Assembly: GCA_031254455.1 (NCBI GenBank) | Contig: JAIRUI010000076.1 | Coordinates: forward strand, 1 to 40,341 | Origin: Chitinispirillales bacterium | GTDB lineage: Bacteria > Fibrobacterota > Chitinivibrionia > Chitinivibrionales > Chitinivibrionaceae | Length of the DNA stretch: 40,341 bases | Direction: 5' to 3' | Part shown: piece by piece, positions 24,195-32,911 of the stretch | Layout of the letters: each line of letters opens with the position of its first letter | How positions within the stretch are numbered: the stretch's first letter is position 1 | Notes under the pieces: generated by a model | Told to the model about the DNA's origin: nothing | What the model saw: only the letters and a program-made list of their open reading frames with translations | Databases searched by the model: none | Translations under genes and position numbers: made by a program

Positions 24195-25226
24195 TTGCTG
24201 CTAAAAGAAATTGTTAAAGAAACCGACGGCATTCTCAGCGATTTGACTCTTGAAAACGTTGAAATCTTCGGAATTTCGTCTTTGGATTTGGCAAGCGAAA
24301 ATCATATTTCTTTTATAGTGAAGCAAAATTATACGGAGCATGCAAAAAATTCTAAAGCGGCTGCGGTTTTTGTAAAGAACGGCTGGGAAATTTCTAATAA
24401 GGCGACTATCAGCGTAGACGACCCCTATTTGGCTTACGCGATAACCGCACAATTGTTTGAAGATAATTCGGCTCTTTTCGGCGAAGGAATTTCTCCAAGC
24501 GCAATAATTGACGCGACCGCTAAGATATGTCAAGACGTTTGCGTCGCGCCTGCCGCTATAATCGGCGAATATGTCAGAATAGGGAAAAGAACGAAAATAG
24601 ACGCACGGGTTGTGATTGAGAAAAATGCGGTTATAGGCGACGACTGCCACATTCAGACAGGTGCTATTATCCGTTATGGAGTGAAAATCGGTAGCAGAGT
24701 AATAATAGGCAGCGGCGCGGTTATAGGCAGTGAAGGCTTTGCAAACGCGTTTGCAAACAAAAAATTTGTTAGAATTCCGTGTTTTGGTTCGGTTCTTATT
24801 GAAAACGATGTGGAAATCGGCGCGAATACGACAGTCGATAGAGGAAATTTCACAGACACGATAATTCACAAAGGTGCAAGAATTGACAATTTGGTCATGG
24901 TCGCTCATAACTGTGAAATAGGGGAGAACTGCGGAATTGCGGCGCAGGTCGGATTTGCGGGTTCTACAAAAATCGGCGATCGTGTGATGATAGCCGGTCA
25001 GGCGGGTTTTGGCGGGCATATTGAAATTGGAGACGATAGTTTTGTAGGCGGTCAAGCCGGTATTATACAAAGTTTTCCTCAAAATTCAAAAATTACAGGT
25101 TCGCCCGCAATTGATTTAATGAAGAGACGCAGAATTGATAAAATAGAGGAAAATCTTCCAGAAATTAGCCGTGAAGTAAAAAACCTTCGTAAAGAGTTGG
25201 ACGAAGTTAAAGGAAAATGTTTATGA
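24195..25226 (+). CDS. lpxD: UDP-3-O-acylglucosamine N-acyltransferase LpxD
   Basis: LpxD adds the second acyl chain to the glucosamine precursor of lipid A (third step of the Raetz pathway). The 343-residue protein has the N-terminal uridine-binding domain (FIVKQNY, DDPYLAYA), a left-handed beta-helix of hexapeptide repeats (about 105-300), and a C-terminal helix. Catalytic His238 lies in VAHNCEIG, followed by the AGQAGFGGHIEIGD turns. The start appears to be TTG at 24195, with GGGGA 8 nt before it inside the end of skp. Its stop overlaps the following GT2 start (ATGA). It shows that the host makes lipid A. Confidence 0.94.
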   Translation: MLLKEIVKETDGILSDLTLENVEIFGISSLDLASENHISFIVKQNYTEHAKNSKAAAVFVKNGWEISNKATISVDDPYLAYAITAQLFEDNSALFGEGISPSAIIDATAKICQDVCVAPAAIIGEYVRIGKRTKIDARVVIEKNAVIGDDCHIQTGAIIRYGVKIGSRVIIGSGAVIGSEGFANAFANKKFVRIPCFGSVLIENDVEIGANTTVDRGNFTDTIIHKGARIDNLVMVAHNCEIGENCGIAAQVGFAGSTKIGDRVMIAGQAGFGGHIEIGDDSFVGGQAGIIQSFPQNSKITGSPAIDLMKRRRIDKIEENLPEISREVKNLRKELDEVKGKCL

Positions 25227-25948
25227 ATGATGAAAAAAGAATTTTAATTATTATTCCGACTTATAACGAAAAAGAAAATATTCCTTTGATAATTCCGGAA
25301 ATAAAAAAGCGCCTTTCCGCCGCGAACGTTTTGGTCGTTGACGACAATTCGCCGGACGGGACTTCACAGGTCGCGAAAAAATTGTCTGAAAGTATTGACG
25401 GCGTTTTTGTTCTTGACCGTACCAAAAAAGAAGGCTTGGGTAAGGCGTATATTGCAGGTTTTAAATGGGCTTTGGAAAGAAATTACGATTTGATTTTCGA
25501 AATGGACGCCGATTTTTCTCACAATCCGGATTATTTGCCGGATTTTATTGAATCGGCTAAAGAGGCGGATTTGGTTATCGGTTCGCGATATATTAATGGA
25601 AAAGTTAACGTTATCGATTGGCCTATGAAACGTCTTTTACTAAGTTATTTCGGTAATGTCGCCGCCAGAATAATCGCCGGAGTTAAAATCATGGACTGTA
25701 CGGGCGGCTTTAAATGTTTTCACGCTCAAACTCTTCGTGCGTTAAATCTTGATAAAATTGCGTCTTCCGGTTATTCTTTTCAGGTAGAAATGAATTTTTA
25801 CGTTCAGAAGAAAGGTTTCAAGGTAAAAGAAATTCCCATTGTTTTTAAAGATAGAGAGTTTGGAGTGTCAAAGATGTCGTCAAAAATTATCAGCGAGGCG
25901 TTAGGGCTGCTTTGGAAATTAAGATTTCGTTCAATGTTTTTTAAGTAA
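25223..25948 (+). CDS. GT2 glycosyltransferase, polyprenol-phosphate mannose synthase-like
   Basis: The 241-residue protein follows the DPM1 family: IPTYNEKENI, VVDDNSPDGT, EMDADFSHNPDYLP (metal-binding DxD-type), VIGSRYINGK, and GGFKCFHA. Family members move mannose or glucose from a nucleotide sugar to a polyprenyl phosphate, giving a membrane sugar donor. No C-terminal membrane segments (GtrA/GT39 type) are present, so it is the soluble catalytic form. The ATG at 25223 overlaps the lpxD stop and has AAAGGAAAA 7 nt upstream; the in-frame ATG at 25217 is too close to that site. Its 3' end overlaps the convergent methyltransferase by 18 bp. Confidence 0.88.
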   Translation: MNDEKRILIIIPTYNEKENIPLIIPEIKKRLSAANVLVVDDNSPDGTSQVAKKLSESIDGVFVLDRTKKEGLGKAYIAGFKWALERNYDLIFEMDADFSHNPDYLPDFIESAKEADLVIGSRYINGKVNVIDWPMKRLLLSYFGNVAARIIAGVKIMDCTGGFKCFHAQTLRALNLDKIASSGYSFQVEMNFYVQKKGFKVKEIPIVFKDREFGVSKMSSKIISEALGLLWKLRFRSMFFK

Positions 25949-26677
25949 AAAATGTATTCTTTCGCTGTCTTTCTTGTATCTTTCTCGTGAAAAATTTCCG
26001 TAAATTCCTTCAATTGTAAACATGTCTTGAGGTATTGATTTTATTATGCTTTCCGTAGAGTGAATCTTTTGGCGGTGTTTTTCGCTTCGGCGGTGATATA
26101 TTCCTTCTTTTTTTTCTATGAAAATCTCAAAATCATTGCACTGCTCTTTATCTGACTCGTAGTAATAACTTTCTCGAATATAAGCGAATTTTTCAGCGGC
26201 AAACGCTTCGCGGTAATTTCGGAAATTTCTCATTGAATTAACTTCGGTTGTTATGTCAAACAGAAAATATCCGCCTGTTTCCAGCCCATAATATGCCTGT
26301 TGAAACGTTTTGGTAAATTCTTCAATGTTAAAAATGTAGTTTATTCCGTCAAAAAGAAATATTATCAAATTAAATTTATCGCAAAACGGGATATTTCGCG
26401 AATCTGCGCAAACAAAATCCAGATTTTTGCGTTTTGCTTCTTTTGCCATTTCAAAAGAAATATCGCTTCCTTGATAATTAAATCCGTAATCTTTCAATTT
26501 TTTTCCGAGTATTCCGGTTCCGCCGCCGAGTTCCAGAATTTTTGCTGACTTGCCTAATTTTTTTTCTTCACAAATATTAATTATTAGTTTGTACCACGAT
26601 TCGTGTGAGACTCCACTCATAATTTCATCGTAAATTTTGGATAGAAATTCATAATTTTTTGATGTTTGATCAAGCAT
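25931..26677 (-). CDS. Class I SAM-dependent methyltransferase
   Basis: The 248-residue protein has the Rossmann methyltransferase motif I ILELGGGTGILGKKL (about residues 47-61), the ribose-binding acidic residue in GSDIS, and CADSRNIPF for motif II/III. The C-terminal half (long Tyr/Glu-rich region ending LLKKH) holds the substrate site and is not diagnostic. The substrate is unknown. It starts 2 nt after the SurA-like gene stops, so it is the last gene of the 28843-25931 unit. Its stop codon lies inside the end of the GT2 gene on the other strand. Confidence 0.85.
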   Translation of the reverse strand: MLDQTSKNYEFLSKIYDEIMSGVSHESWYKLIINICEEKKLGKSAKILELGGGTGILGKKLKDYGFNYQGSDISFEMAKEAKRKNLDFVCADSRNIPFCDKFNLIIFLFDGINYIFNIEEFTKTFQQAYYGLETGGYFLFDITTEVNSMRNFRNYREAFAAEKFAYIRESYYYESDKEQCNDFEIFIEKKEGIYHRRSEKHRQKIHSTESIIKSIPQDMFTIEGIYGNFSRERYKKDSERIHFLLKKH

Positions 26678-26679
26678 AT

Positions 26680-27966
26680 TTATTTATAGATTTTTATAAA
26701 AACGTTATCACGCCATCGGTTAATCAGATCTATCAATTTTTCTTGTGATTGTAGTTGTGATGCAAATTTTGAGATTTCATCATAGTCGGTTTCAAAGTCC
26801 ATAGGACGATTTTTGTCGTAATCGCTTATTCTGTACAAATAAACGGAATTTTCTTTTCTAAACGGTCTTACGGCTACCGCGCCTTTTTCAATCGACTCAA
26901 AACTATCTCTAACTTGATTATCTACCGCGCTTAATAAAAACCATCCGATATCGCCGTCGTATGCTTTGTCTATTTTATCGGTACCAAATTCTGTAACCGC
27001 CTGCGAAAACTGTTCTTGCGTAGGATTTGAAACCGCTACCGAATCAAGTTTTTGCAATGCCGTTTGGATTTTTTGTTCCGGCGCTTTAACCGGAATAAAA
27101 ATATGGTAAGCATGTACGTCTCCGCCGATTCTTTCCGTGATTTTGAGCAGATGCCAGCCGATTTTCGTTTCTATAGGGCTGCTGATTTCGCCTTTCTCTA
27201 ATGAAAACGCCGCCGCTTCAAGACGAATTAAAGAAAGCGTTCCTTTGCCGATAAATCCTAAATCTCCTCCGTCGTTTTCCGCATTCGGCGCTTTGGAGTA
27301 TTTTTTTGCCATATTCTCGAATTTTTCGCCTTTGTCAACGATTTGTTTGCGGATATAAGAAATAGTGTCATACGCTTTTTGGCGTTCCAATGAATCGGTT
27401 TTTATGTTAATTTCTATCTTTTGCAGCCGAACACATTCACCTATCGGAGGGATGGAATCTTTGTATTTATCAAAAAACACTCTAACTTCTTCACGCGACA
27501 AATCCCTTTCCACAATGTAGTGCTGCATAACCTTTTGACGAATAAAATCCTGCTTGGTTTGGATTGTAATTTGATCTTTGAATTCGTTGTACGTTATATT
27601 TTCCTGTTCTTTAAGAATGCTTGTCAGTTGTTCACGTGTGAGTCGGTTTTGAGAAAGAATTTGATTGATTCGCATATTGACCTGATCGGCGATGTCATAA
27701 TCGGATACCTTTAAGTTCGTGTCAATGTCGGCGCGCGCCATCAAAATTTTGCTGTCAATAAGTTCGTCAAGCGTTTGTTCGAAAATGAGGTTACGGAGCA
27801 ACGCATCGCCTCCGCCGCCGTTTTGATGTAATTTCATATCCGCATATGCGTCAACATCTGATTTTAGAATCGCCGAATCGCCTATTACCGCAATAATTCT
27901 GTCGTCAATAAAATCAACAGCAAAAACGGAAAATGTAAAAAACAAAAAAAACGACAATTTTCTCAT
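26680..27966 (-). CDS. SurA-like periplasmic peptidyl-prolyl isomerase
   Basis: This 428-residue protein has a signal peptide (MRKLSFFLFFTFSVFA), the SurA N-terminal chaperone domain (DDRIIAVIGDSAILKSDVDAY and the helical stretch after it), a parvulin domain (about 175-275; NDGGDLGFIGKGTLS and FSLEKGEISSPIETKIGWHLLKI are diagnostic), and a second, more diverged parvulin-like segment (about 278-380). SurA-type proteins guide outer-membrane proteins in the periplasm. It shares a transcript with a SurA-related lipoprotein upstream and lies close to skp, giving two outer-membrane chaperone systems within 5 kb. Confidence 0.9.
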   Translation of the reverse strand: MRKLSFFLFFTFSVFAVDFIDDRIIAVIGDSAILKSDVDAYADMKLHQNGGGGDALLRNLIFEQTLDELIDSKILMARADIDTNLKVSDYDIADQVNMRINQILSQNRLTREQLTSILKEQENITYNEFKDQITIQTKQDFIRQKVMQHYIVERDLSREEVRVFFDKYKDSIPPIGECVRLQKIEINIKTDSLERQKAYDTISYIRKQIVDKGEKFENMAKKYSKAPNAENDGGDLGFIGKGTLSLIRLEAAAFSLEKGEISSPIETKIGWHLLKITERIGGDVHAYHIFIPVKAPEQKIQTALQKLDSVAVSNPTQEQFSQAVTEFGTDKIDKAYDGDIGWFLLSAVDNQVRDSFESIEKGAVAVRPFRKENSVYLYRISDYDKNRPMDFETDYDEISKFASQLQSQEKLIDLINRWRDNVFIKIYK

Positions 27967-27982
27967 TTTTTATTTTTGCCTC

Positions 27983-28843
27983 TCATTGCTTATTATCTGT
28001 AGTGGTGTCTTTTCGGAGATTTTCTAATTTTGCGATGTATTCGTTGTTATAAGAATAATCGTGTCTGTTTCGCAGCAAATCGCACGCGTCCTTTACTATT
28101 TTACCGTTTTTGGATGCGAAAAGTTCACGTTTAATTAATTCGCTTGCTTCTGCTAAAGGAAGAACCGCTCCAACATTTTCTTTTTCTAAAATCAGGTATA
28201 TGGAAAATTTCCCATTTTCAGACAACGGACTGGTAATTCCAGTGACTCTGGTATTAAATATTGTATTCCATATTTCCTGAGTAAAATTGCTTTTAAGTTC
28301 AAATTTTACATCTTCAAAATTCGGGATCCTTTCAAGCGATACGTTCGCTCCTCTTGCTTGAAAACCGTCCGGAGTAAGTCCCTCTCTGACTTTCCATGCG
28401 TCTGATAGGGTCGGAAGCACCATTTTAACCGCTTTAATTACCGGTTCTTTACGTGTATAAAGCTGCGGGTTTTCCAAGTACTTATTTTCAATCTCGTCAA
28501 GCGATACGGTAGTAAATTCGGCTTTTGCGGCTTCTTGTTGAATATATAATGCGGAAAGAAACTCTTTTTTCATGTTTTCTATGGTCATTTTTACCGTCTC
28601 GTCATTGCCTAATCCCATTGACACAGCGGCTTGATACATCAATTCTCTGTCCGACCATCTGCGAATGTAATCAAGTATTTCTTCCGGAGAAGCGGAATTT
28701 CCTAATGTAGCGATTATTTCTTTTTCTGTTAAAGCCGTTGTTCCGACCCTAACTACTGCAGACTCTTCCACAATCTTTACTTTTTGGCAAGAAATAAGAA
28801 ACATTGCCGTCAAAAACATAACAATATATTTTACCGAAATCAT
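27983..28843 (-). CDS. SurA-related lipoprotein (foldase-like)
   Basis: The 286-residue product begins at ATG 28843 with AAGGGA before it and has a lipoprotein signal ending FLISC (Cys19). Longer in-frame starts to 29161 were rejected: they run across the divergent shikimate kinase gene and give a non-secretory leader. The mature protein shows a SurA_N-like helical domain (TALTEKEIIATLGNSA, SDRELMYQAAVSMG), a middle segment in the position of a parvulin domain but without its GWH motif, and a helical C-terminus. Probably a chaperone or foldase relative tethered to a membrane. It ends 16 nt before the SurA-like gene. Confidence 0.78.
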   Translation of the reverse strand: MISVKYIVMFLTAMFLISCQKVKIVEESAVVRVGTTALTEKEIIATLGNSASPEEILDYIRRWSDRELMYQAAVSMGLGNDETVKMTIENMKKEFLSALYIQQEAAKAEFTTVSLDEIENKYLENPQLYTRKEPVIKAVKMVLPTLSDAWKVREGLTPDGFQARGANVSLERIPNFEDVKFELKSNFTQEIWNTIFNTRVTGITSPLSENGKFSIYLILEKENVGAVLPLAEASELIKRELFASKNGKIVKDACDLLRNRHDYSYNNEYIAKLENLRKDTTTDNKQ

Positions 28844-28990
28844 CACTTTTTCCCTTTTATAATCTTTAATTTTTGGAGAATATAATAAAAAACAACAACA
28901 TAATGCAGGAAAATTAACAAGAATTGTATTTTTTATTAATGAAAAAACATATTTTCGCATTGGGTAACAGCATAATTTTTGGGGGAAAGC

Positions 28991-29533
28991 ATGTCGAAAA
29001 TCGTAGTTACAGGACCCAAATCTTCCGGCAAAAGCAGCATAGGACAGCGGTTGGCTCAATTGAGGAAACTTCCGTTTTATGACCTTGACGAGCAAATTGA
29101 GAAAATATTTGAAGAAGAAGAAAAAATTCGTTTGTCTTTCAGAGAAATATTTAAAAGACACGGTGAAAATAAATTCCGTGAATTGGAAATTCAGGCTATA
29201 AAATCTCTTGCCGGATTAAACGGAATTTTACTTTCTACTGGCGGAAGTACGTTTTTTAATGAAGAAGCGAAAAATTTATTGATAAAAGATTCTCATATCA
29301 TTCTTCTCCATAATACGCCGGAAATCCTTTGGCAAAGAACTGCCCGAAAAGGGATACCTCCTTATCTTGAAGGGGTTATAGACCCGCAGGGTGCGTTTTG
29401 CGACAGAGTGGAAAAAGTCTTGGATTCCTTGAAACCTATTGCCGAGCTTAATATGGAAACGGGAGATTTGTCGGTTGAAGATGTCGCGCAAATGCTTGAT
29501 TTGGAAATTGAATATCGCAAAATTCAAATATAA
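28991..29533 (+). CDS. aroK: Shikimate kinase family protein
   Basis: Shikimate kinase phosphorylates the 3-hydroxyl of shikimate in chorismate synthesis. The 180-residue protein has the P-loop GPKSSGKS (8-15), YDLDEQIE with Asp33, FREIF and FRELE (Arg51, Arg63) and TGGST (83-87) in the right order. Two features are unusual: the third Gly of the GGG shikimate-site motif is Ser, and the lid usually carrying R.RPLL reads ARKGIPPYLEG (118-128). It may still be a shikimate kinase, or a relative with another substrate. The ATG at 28991 follows GGGGGAAA; the upstream in-frame TTG lies inside that site. Followed by aspartate kinase 61 nt on. Confidence 0.7.
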   Translation: MSKIVVTGPKSSGKSSIGQRLAQLRKLPFYDLDEQIEKIFEEEEKIRLSFREIFKRHGENKFRELEIQAIKSLAGLNGILLSTGGSTFFNEEAKNLLIKDSHIILLHNTPEILWQRTARKGIPPYLEGVIDPQGAFCDRVEKVLDSLKPIAELNMETGDLSVEDVAQMLDLEIEYRKIQI

Positions 29534-29594
29534 TTGAAAAATTATCTTTGAATTATATTATTTTATCGCAAATTTTAAGATTTTTGGAGAAAAA

Positions 29595-30959
29595 ATGCCT
29601 TCAATTGTTTGCAAATTCGGCGGAACTTCGGTCGCCACGAAAGAAAAAATAGAGCAGATAATAGATATTATAAAACTTAATCCCGACAGGAACGCGGTTG
29701 TTCTTTCCGCGCCGGGAAAAGCGAACGGAATAAATACCAAAGTTACGGATTATTTAATTTCCATCGTTGAAAAAAGTTTGGCGCAAAAAGATATCGATAG
29801 AGATATTGCCGGCGTCAAAGAACGTTACTATGATATTTACGAACCGCTTGGGCTTTCTAAAGAAACCATTGACGGCGTTTTGATTCGTCTTGATAAACGG
29901 ATTGCCGCAGACAAAAGCGATAAGGGAAGATATAGGGACGCTATTGTGGCTTCCGGCGAGGATTTGAATACGGAACTCTTTGCAATTTACGCTGCGTCCG
30001 TAGGGATTAAAGCGAAATTTGTTTCACCTGTGGACGTTGAGCTGATTGTGACGGATAATTTTGGAGACGCCATGATTACCAAAGAGGGAAGCGCGAATTT
30101 GATAAAACTTCGCGATTACATAAGCGATGGATATGTTGTCGTTTTCCCCGGATTTTTCGGAGTAAGTACAAAAGGCGATATCGTAACGTTCAGCCGGGGC
30201 GGTTCGGATTTGAGCGGCGCACTTGTTGCGGATGCGATAGACGCTTACGAATACGAAAATTGGACGGATGTGAATGGAATTTTAAGTGCAAACCCAAAAA
30301 CGATTGCAAATCCCGAACAAATAAAAGCGCTCACTTACAAGGAAATGCGTGAATTGTCGTATATGGGATTTAGTGTTTTTCATGAAGAAGCGGTAAAACC
30401 GGTTATGAAAAAGAAAATTCCTATCCGTTTGCGAAATACCGATAATCTTGAAAATACAGGGACGCTTATAGTTTCCGGAAGGCTTCCTCATAACAGAGAA
30501 ATTGTCGGTATCGCGGCGGCAAGCGGTTTTTGTTCGTTTAACCTGCAGAAATTTTTGATGAACCGAGAAAAAGGTTTCGGAAGAAAATTGCTTGAAATTT
30601 TTGAAGATTTGGGAATTTCTTATGAACATTGCCCATCGGGGGTGGATAATATTTCAGTGATTTTAGACCAAAAGCAATTACGTCCGGAATCGGTGAATAA
30701 TATTGTCCGTCGGATTGAAAAAGAATTAAAACCGGATGAATTAAAAACGGAATTCGGTTTGAGTTTGGTTGCTGTCGTCGGGGAAGGGCTTATGCACAAA
30801 ATAGGTGTTTTGAGCAGTGCGGCGAGCGCTCTTTCAAAAGCGGGAGTAAACATAAAGATCGTTAATCAGGGAAGCAGCGAGTTAAGTATAATTTTCGGTA
30901 TTGACGGCGCGGACGAAGTACGGGCGGTTAAAGTGCTTTATGATGCATTTTTTTCTTAA
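29595..30959 (+). CDS. lysC: Aspartate kinase
   Basis: Aspartokinase starts the lysine, threonine and methionine branch by phosphorylating aspartate. The 454-residue protein has the kinase domain with KFGGTSVA at residues 7-14, ASGEDLNTELFA, TFSRGGSDLSGALVADA and WTDVNGI, followed by two ACT domains (about 310-454, LVAVVGEGL and VNIKIVNQGSSELSIIFGI) for allosteric control. It resembles the monofunctional class with 450 residues. No homoserine dehydrogenase is fused. TTGGAG precedes the ATG. It probably shares a transcript with the upstream kinase and the two genes downstream. Confidence 0.93.
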   Translation: MPSIVCKFGGTSVATKEKIEQIIDIIKLNPDRNAVVLSAPGKANGINTKVTDYLISIVEKSLAQKDIDRDIAGVKERYYDIYEPLGLSKETIDGVLIRLDKRIAADKSDKGRYRDAIVASGEDLNTELFAIYAASVGIKAKFVSPVDVELIVTDNFGDAMITKEGSANLIKLRDYISDGYVVVFPGFFGVSTKGDIVTFSRGGSDLSGALVADAIDAYEYENWTDVNGILSANPKTIANPEQIKALTYKEMRELSYMGFSVFHEEAVKPVMKKKIPIRLRNTDNLENTGTLIVSGRLPHNREIVGIAAASGFCSFNLQKFLMNREKGFGRKLLEIFEDLGISYEHCPSGVDNISVILDQKQLRPESVNNIVRRIEKELKPDELKTEFGLSLVAVVGEGLMHKIGVLSSAASALSKAGVNIKIVNQGSSELSIIFGIDGADEVRAVKVLYDAFFS

Positions 30960-30971
30960 AAAGAGGTTTTT

Positions 30972-31214
30972 ATGAATCAAGATTTAATTAAAATTTTATG
31001 TTGTCCGGAAACGAAACAAAAAGTGGATTACGCCGACAAAGAAATCGTTCGAGAAATAAACAGAAAAATAGCGGCGAAACAATTAAGAAATCGTGAAGGT
31101 GTTCTTTTGACCGAAAGAATAGACGACGGGCTTATACGTGAGGATAAAAAATATCTTTATCCGATAAAAAGCGACATTCCAATCATGTTAATTAACGAGG
31201 CGATTGAATTATGA
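30972..31214 (+). CDS. Trm112-family small protein
   Basis: An 80-residue protein matching the Trm112/YcaR family: LIKILCCPETKQKV at the N-terminus and DDGLIREDKKYLYPIKSDIPIMLINEAIEL at the C-terminus. Eukaryotic Trm112 is a zinc-binding partner that activates methyltransferases; bacterial members are small and often poorly characterised, some keeping only part of the Cys set. Here only the CCP pair is seen, so zinc binding is doubtful. A methyltransferase in the neighbourhood (25931) is on another transcript. The stop codon overlaps the next ATG (ATGA), so translation is coupled. Confidence 0.82.
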   Translation: MNQDLIKILCCPETKQKVDYADKEIVREINRKIAAKQLRNREGVLLTERIDDGLIREDKKYLYPIKSDIPIMLINEAIEL

Positions 31215-31753
31215 AAATAAAAAAAACGTTTTATTGTGTTTCTTTGTTATTTTTTTTCTTACTTTTGCCGTGCACGGTTCAAGCTGAAATTCCTAACCCT
31301 GCTTTTTGCGGCAAAAACAATCAATTATCAGTTCATTTTGGGCAAAGCAGGCGGGAAAGTATGGAAAAGTTATTTATTGTAGGGCTTAATTACAGCCAGC
31401 CTAATGATTTTTTTCGGCTTCCCGGTCGTCGTAACGTCGAGTTTTTAACCCAACGCGGAATCGGTGAACTTTCTCAATATAATCAAAACATTATATTCGG
31501 TTTTTCTCAGGATTTAATTTCTCCCGCAGTTTGGCGATTGTATGGCGGAATTAATCTGGGTATATATATCAAGCCGCAAATGACCGACAGAATAAGCTCA
31601 AGGTTTACTTTCGGCGAAAGGGCTTTTTTGGGTTTTCGCGTAATAGACGAATTGGTGTTGGAACTTTATGCGCGGCATTTTTCTAACGGCGACTTGACGG
31701 GCGGTAATGCGGGACAAAACTTTATCGGATTAAGCGTAATGTGGAATTTCTAG
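31211..31753 (+). CDS. PagL-like lipid A 3-O-deacylase / acyloxyacyl hydrolase family protein
   Basis: The 180-residue product has a signal peptide (ending CTVQA) and alternates as an 8-strand outer-membrane barrel would, finishing in MWNF. The segment RHFSNGDLTGGNAGQNFIGL aligns with the active site of PagL, which removes the 3-O acyl chain of lipid A. His156 and Ser158 fit the catalytic pair, while the Glu expected 12 residues after the Ser is Asn170 (comparison from memory). It may be inactive or use another acid. It overlaps the Trm112-like gene by 4 nt. The presence of LpxD nearby fits a lipid A-modifying role. Confidence 0.65.
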   Translation: MKIKKTFYCVSLLFFFLLLPCTVQAEIPNPAFCGKNNQLSVHFGQSRRESMEKLFIVGLNYSQPNDFFRLPGRRNVEFLTQRGIGELSQYNQNIIFGFSQDLISPAVWRLYGGINLGIYIKPQMTDRISSRFTFGERAFLGFRVIDELVLELYARHFSNGDLTGGNAGQNFIGLSVMWNF

Positions 31754-31824
31754 GAATTGTTTTTTTGTTTTGTGACAGGGCGTATTTTTGTATCTCTAAA
31801 AATTAAAATTTGAAAGGCTGTATT

Positions 31825-32778
31825 ATGAATATATATACTATTATTAAATTTGGAATAATTGCAATTTTTATTCCGTATATTGTTTTCGGGCAAAAACAGG
31901 AAAAGATATATTTGGAAAAAGATAATGTCGTTTCAAATTATTATACTGTTGTTTACCCGGACAAGTCGCCGTATAAGGGTTATATGTTTTTATTGCCGAG
32001 TACTTGGGAAACTCCTGAACAACTTTTGTTTAATACGGATTTGCCAATGAAAGCGGCTCAGAAAGGGATACTAACCATAATTCCCGTTTTTAAGACGGGA
32101 ATTAATCACTTTGGGGCGGACAACTTAACACAAGAATCTTTCAAAGAAATCCTCAATGATGTCGTGAGCAAACATAAATTACAAAAAATTAAGTTTTTCG
32201 TAGGGGGATTTTCGATAGGCGGCACTTGTGCGGTTAAATATGCGCAATTAGCGAATAAAAATGATTTTAATATTAAACCAGCGGCAGTATTTGTTGTTGA
32301 CGGACCTCTTGATTTTGAGCATTTTTATAACTCTGCGGTAAGAGATGTGCGTTTATCTGCCGATGGAACTGTCGAAGCGTCTCACGAAAACATATATATG
32401 ATTGGTCAAATTGTAGGGCTTATGGGTGGAAAACCTTCAACCCATTTGTCTAATTATCACAATATATCCCCTTATTCATTTTCGGACACGACGCAAAGTA
32501 ACATAAAGAATCTGTTGGATACGCCTTTAAGAATTTATGTGGAGCCGGATATAAATTGGTGGATGAAAGAAAGAGGACAAGATGTTTCAGATATGAATGT
32601 TTTGTCTCATTCTGCAATGATTAACGAATTAAACAGGCTTGGCAATGAAAAAGCAATCTTAATTACGACAGAAAATAAGGGGTTCCGAAAACTTGAGAAC
32701 GGAGAGGTGATTCGCCATCCTCATTCTTGGAGTATAGTAGATAACGACGAATTAATAATGTGGCTGCTAAAACAATAA
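31825..32778 (+). CDS. Secreted alpha/beta hydrolase
   Basis: The 317-residue product starts at ATG 31825 (AAAGG 7 nt before) with a signal peptide (IIKFGIIAIFIPYIVFG). It has the alpha/beta hydrolase nucleophile elbow GFSIGG (Ser130), a following KPAAVFVVDGPLDFE strand, and a C-terminal HPHSW that can supply the catalytic His. The acid may be in VEPD. The residues after MFLLPSTW resemble carboxylesterases of the poly(3-hydroxybutyrate) depolymerase or esterase-D type only loosely. Substrate unknown. It stands alone between two gaps. Confidence 0.75.
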   Translation: MNIYTIIKFGIIAIFIPYIVFGQKQEKIYLEKDNVVSNYYTVVYPDKSPYKGYMFLLPSTWETPEQLLFNTDLPMKAAQKGILTIIPVFKTGINHFGADNLTQESFKEILNDVVSKHKLQKIKFFVGGFSIGGTCAVKYAQLANKNDFNIKPAAVFVVDGPLDFEHFYNSAVRDVRLSADGTVEASHENIYMIGQIVGLMGGKPSTHLSNYHNISPYSFSDTTQSNIKNLLDTPLRIYVEPDINWWMKERGQDVSDMNVLSHSAMINELNRLGNEKAILITTENKGFRKLENGEVIRHPHSWSIVDNDELIMWLLKQ

Positions 32779-32800
32779 TAAAGGGAAAGTAGGATTACCG

Positions 32801-32830
32801 GTGCGTAATGACACAACTATATAAATCCCA
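32801..32830 (+). repeat. Dispersed motif copy
   Basis: GTGCGTAATGACACAACTAT followed by ATAAATCCC. Similar to 35201-35226 and to the reverse of 4943-4973. It lies in the gap before the PorV-propeller gene. Confidence 0.4.
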
Positions 32831-32911
32831 AAATTTCAAAACGCTTAAATACTTGCGGTTTTGCCGGAAAGATTATTATTTTCAATCATTATTTCAAACA
32901 CGGAGAATATT

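Noticed and set aside
24201..25082. 293-codon minus-strand ORF
   Set aside because: It lies fully antisense to lpxD, whose hexapeptide repeats create a long open frame on the other strand.
28844..29161. Upstream extension of the SurA-related lipoprotein ORF
   Set aside because: It would overlap the divergent shikimate kinase gene and put a non-secretory leader before an intact lipoprotein signal at 28843.
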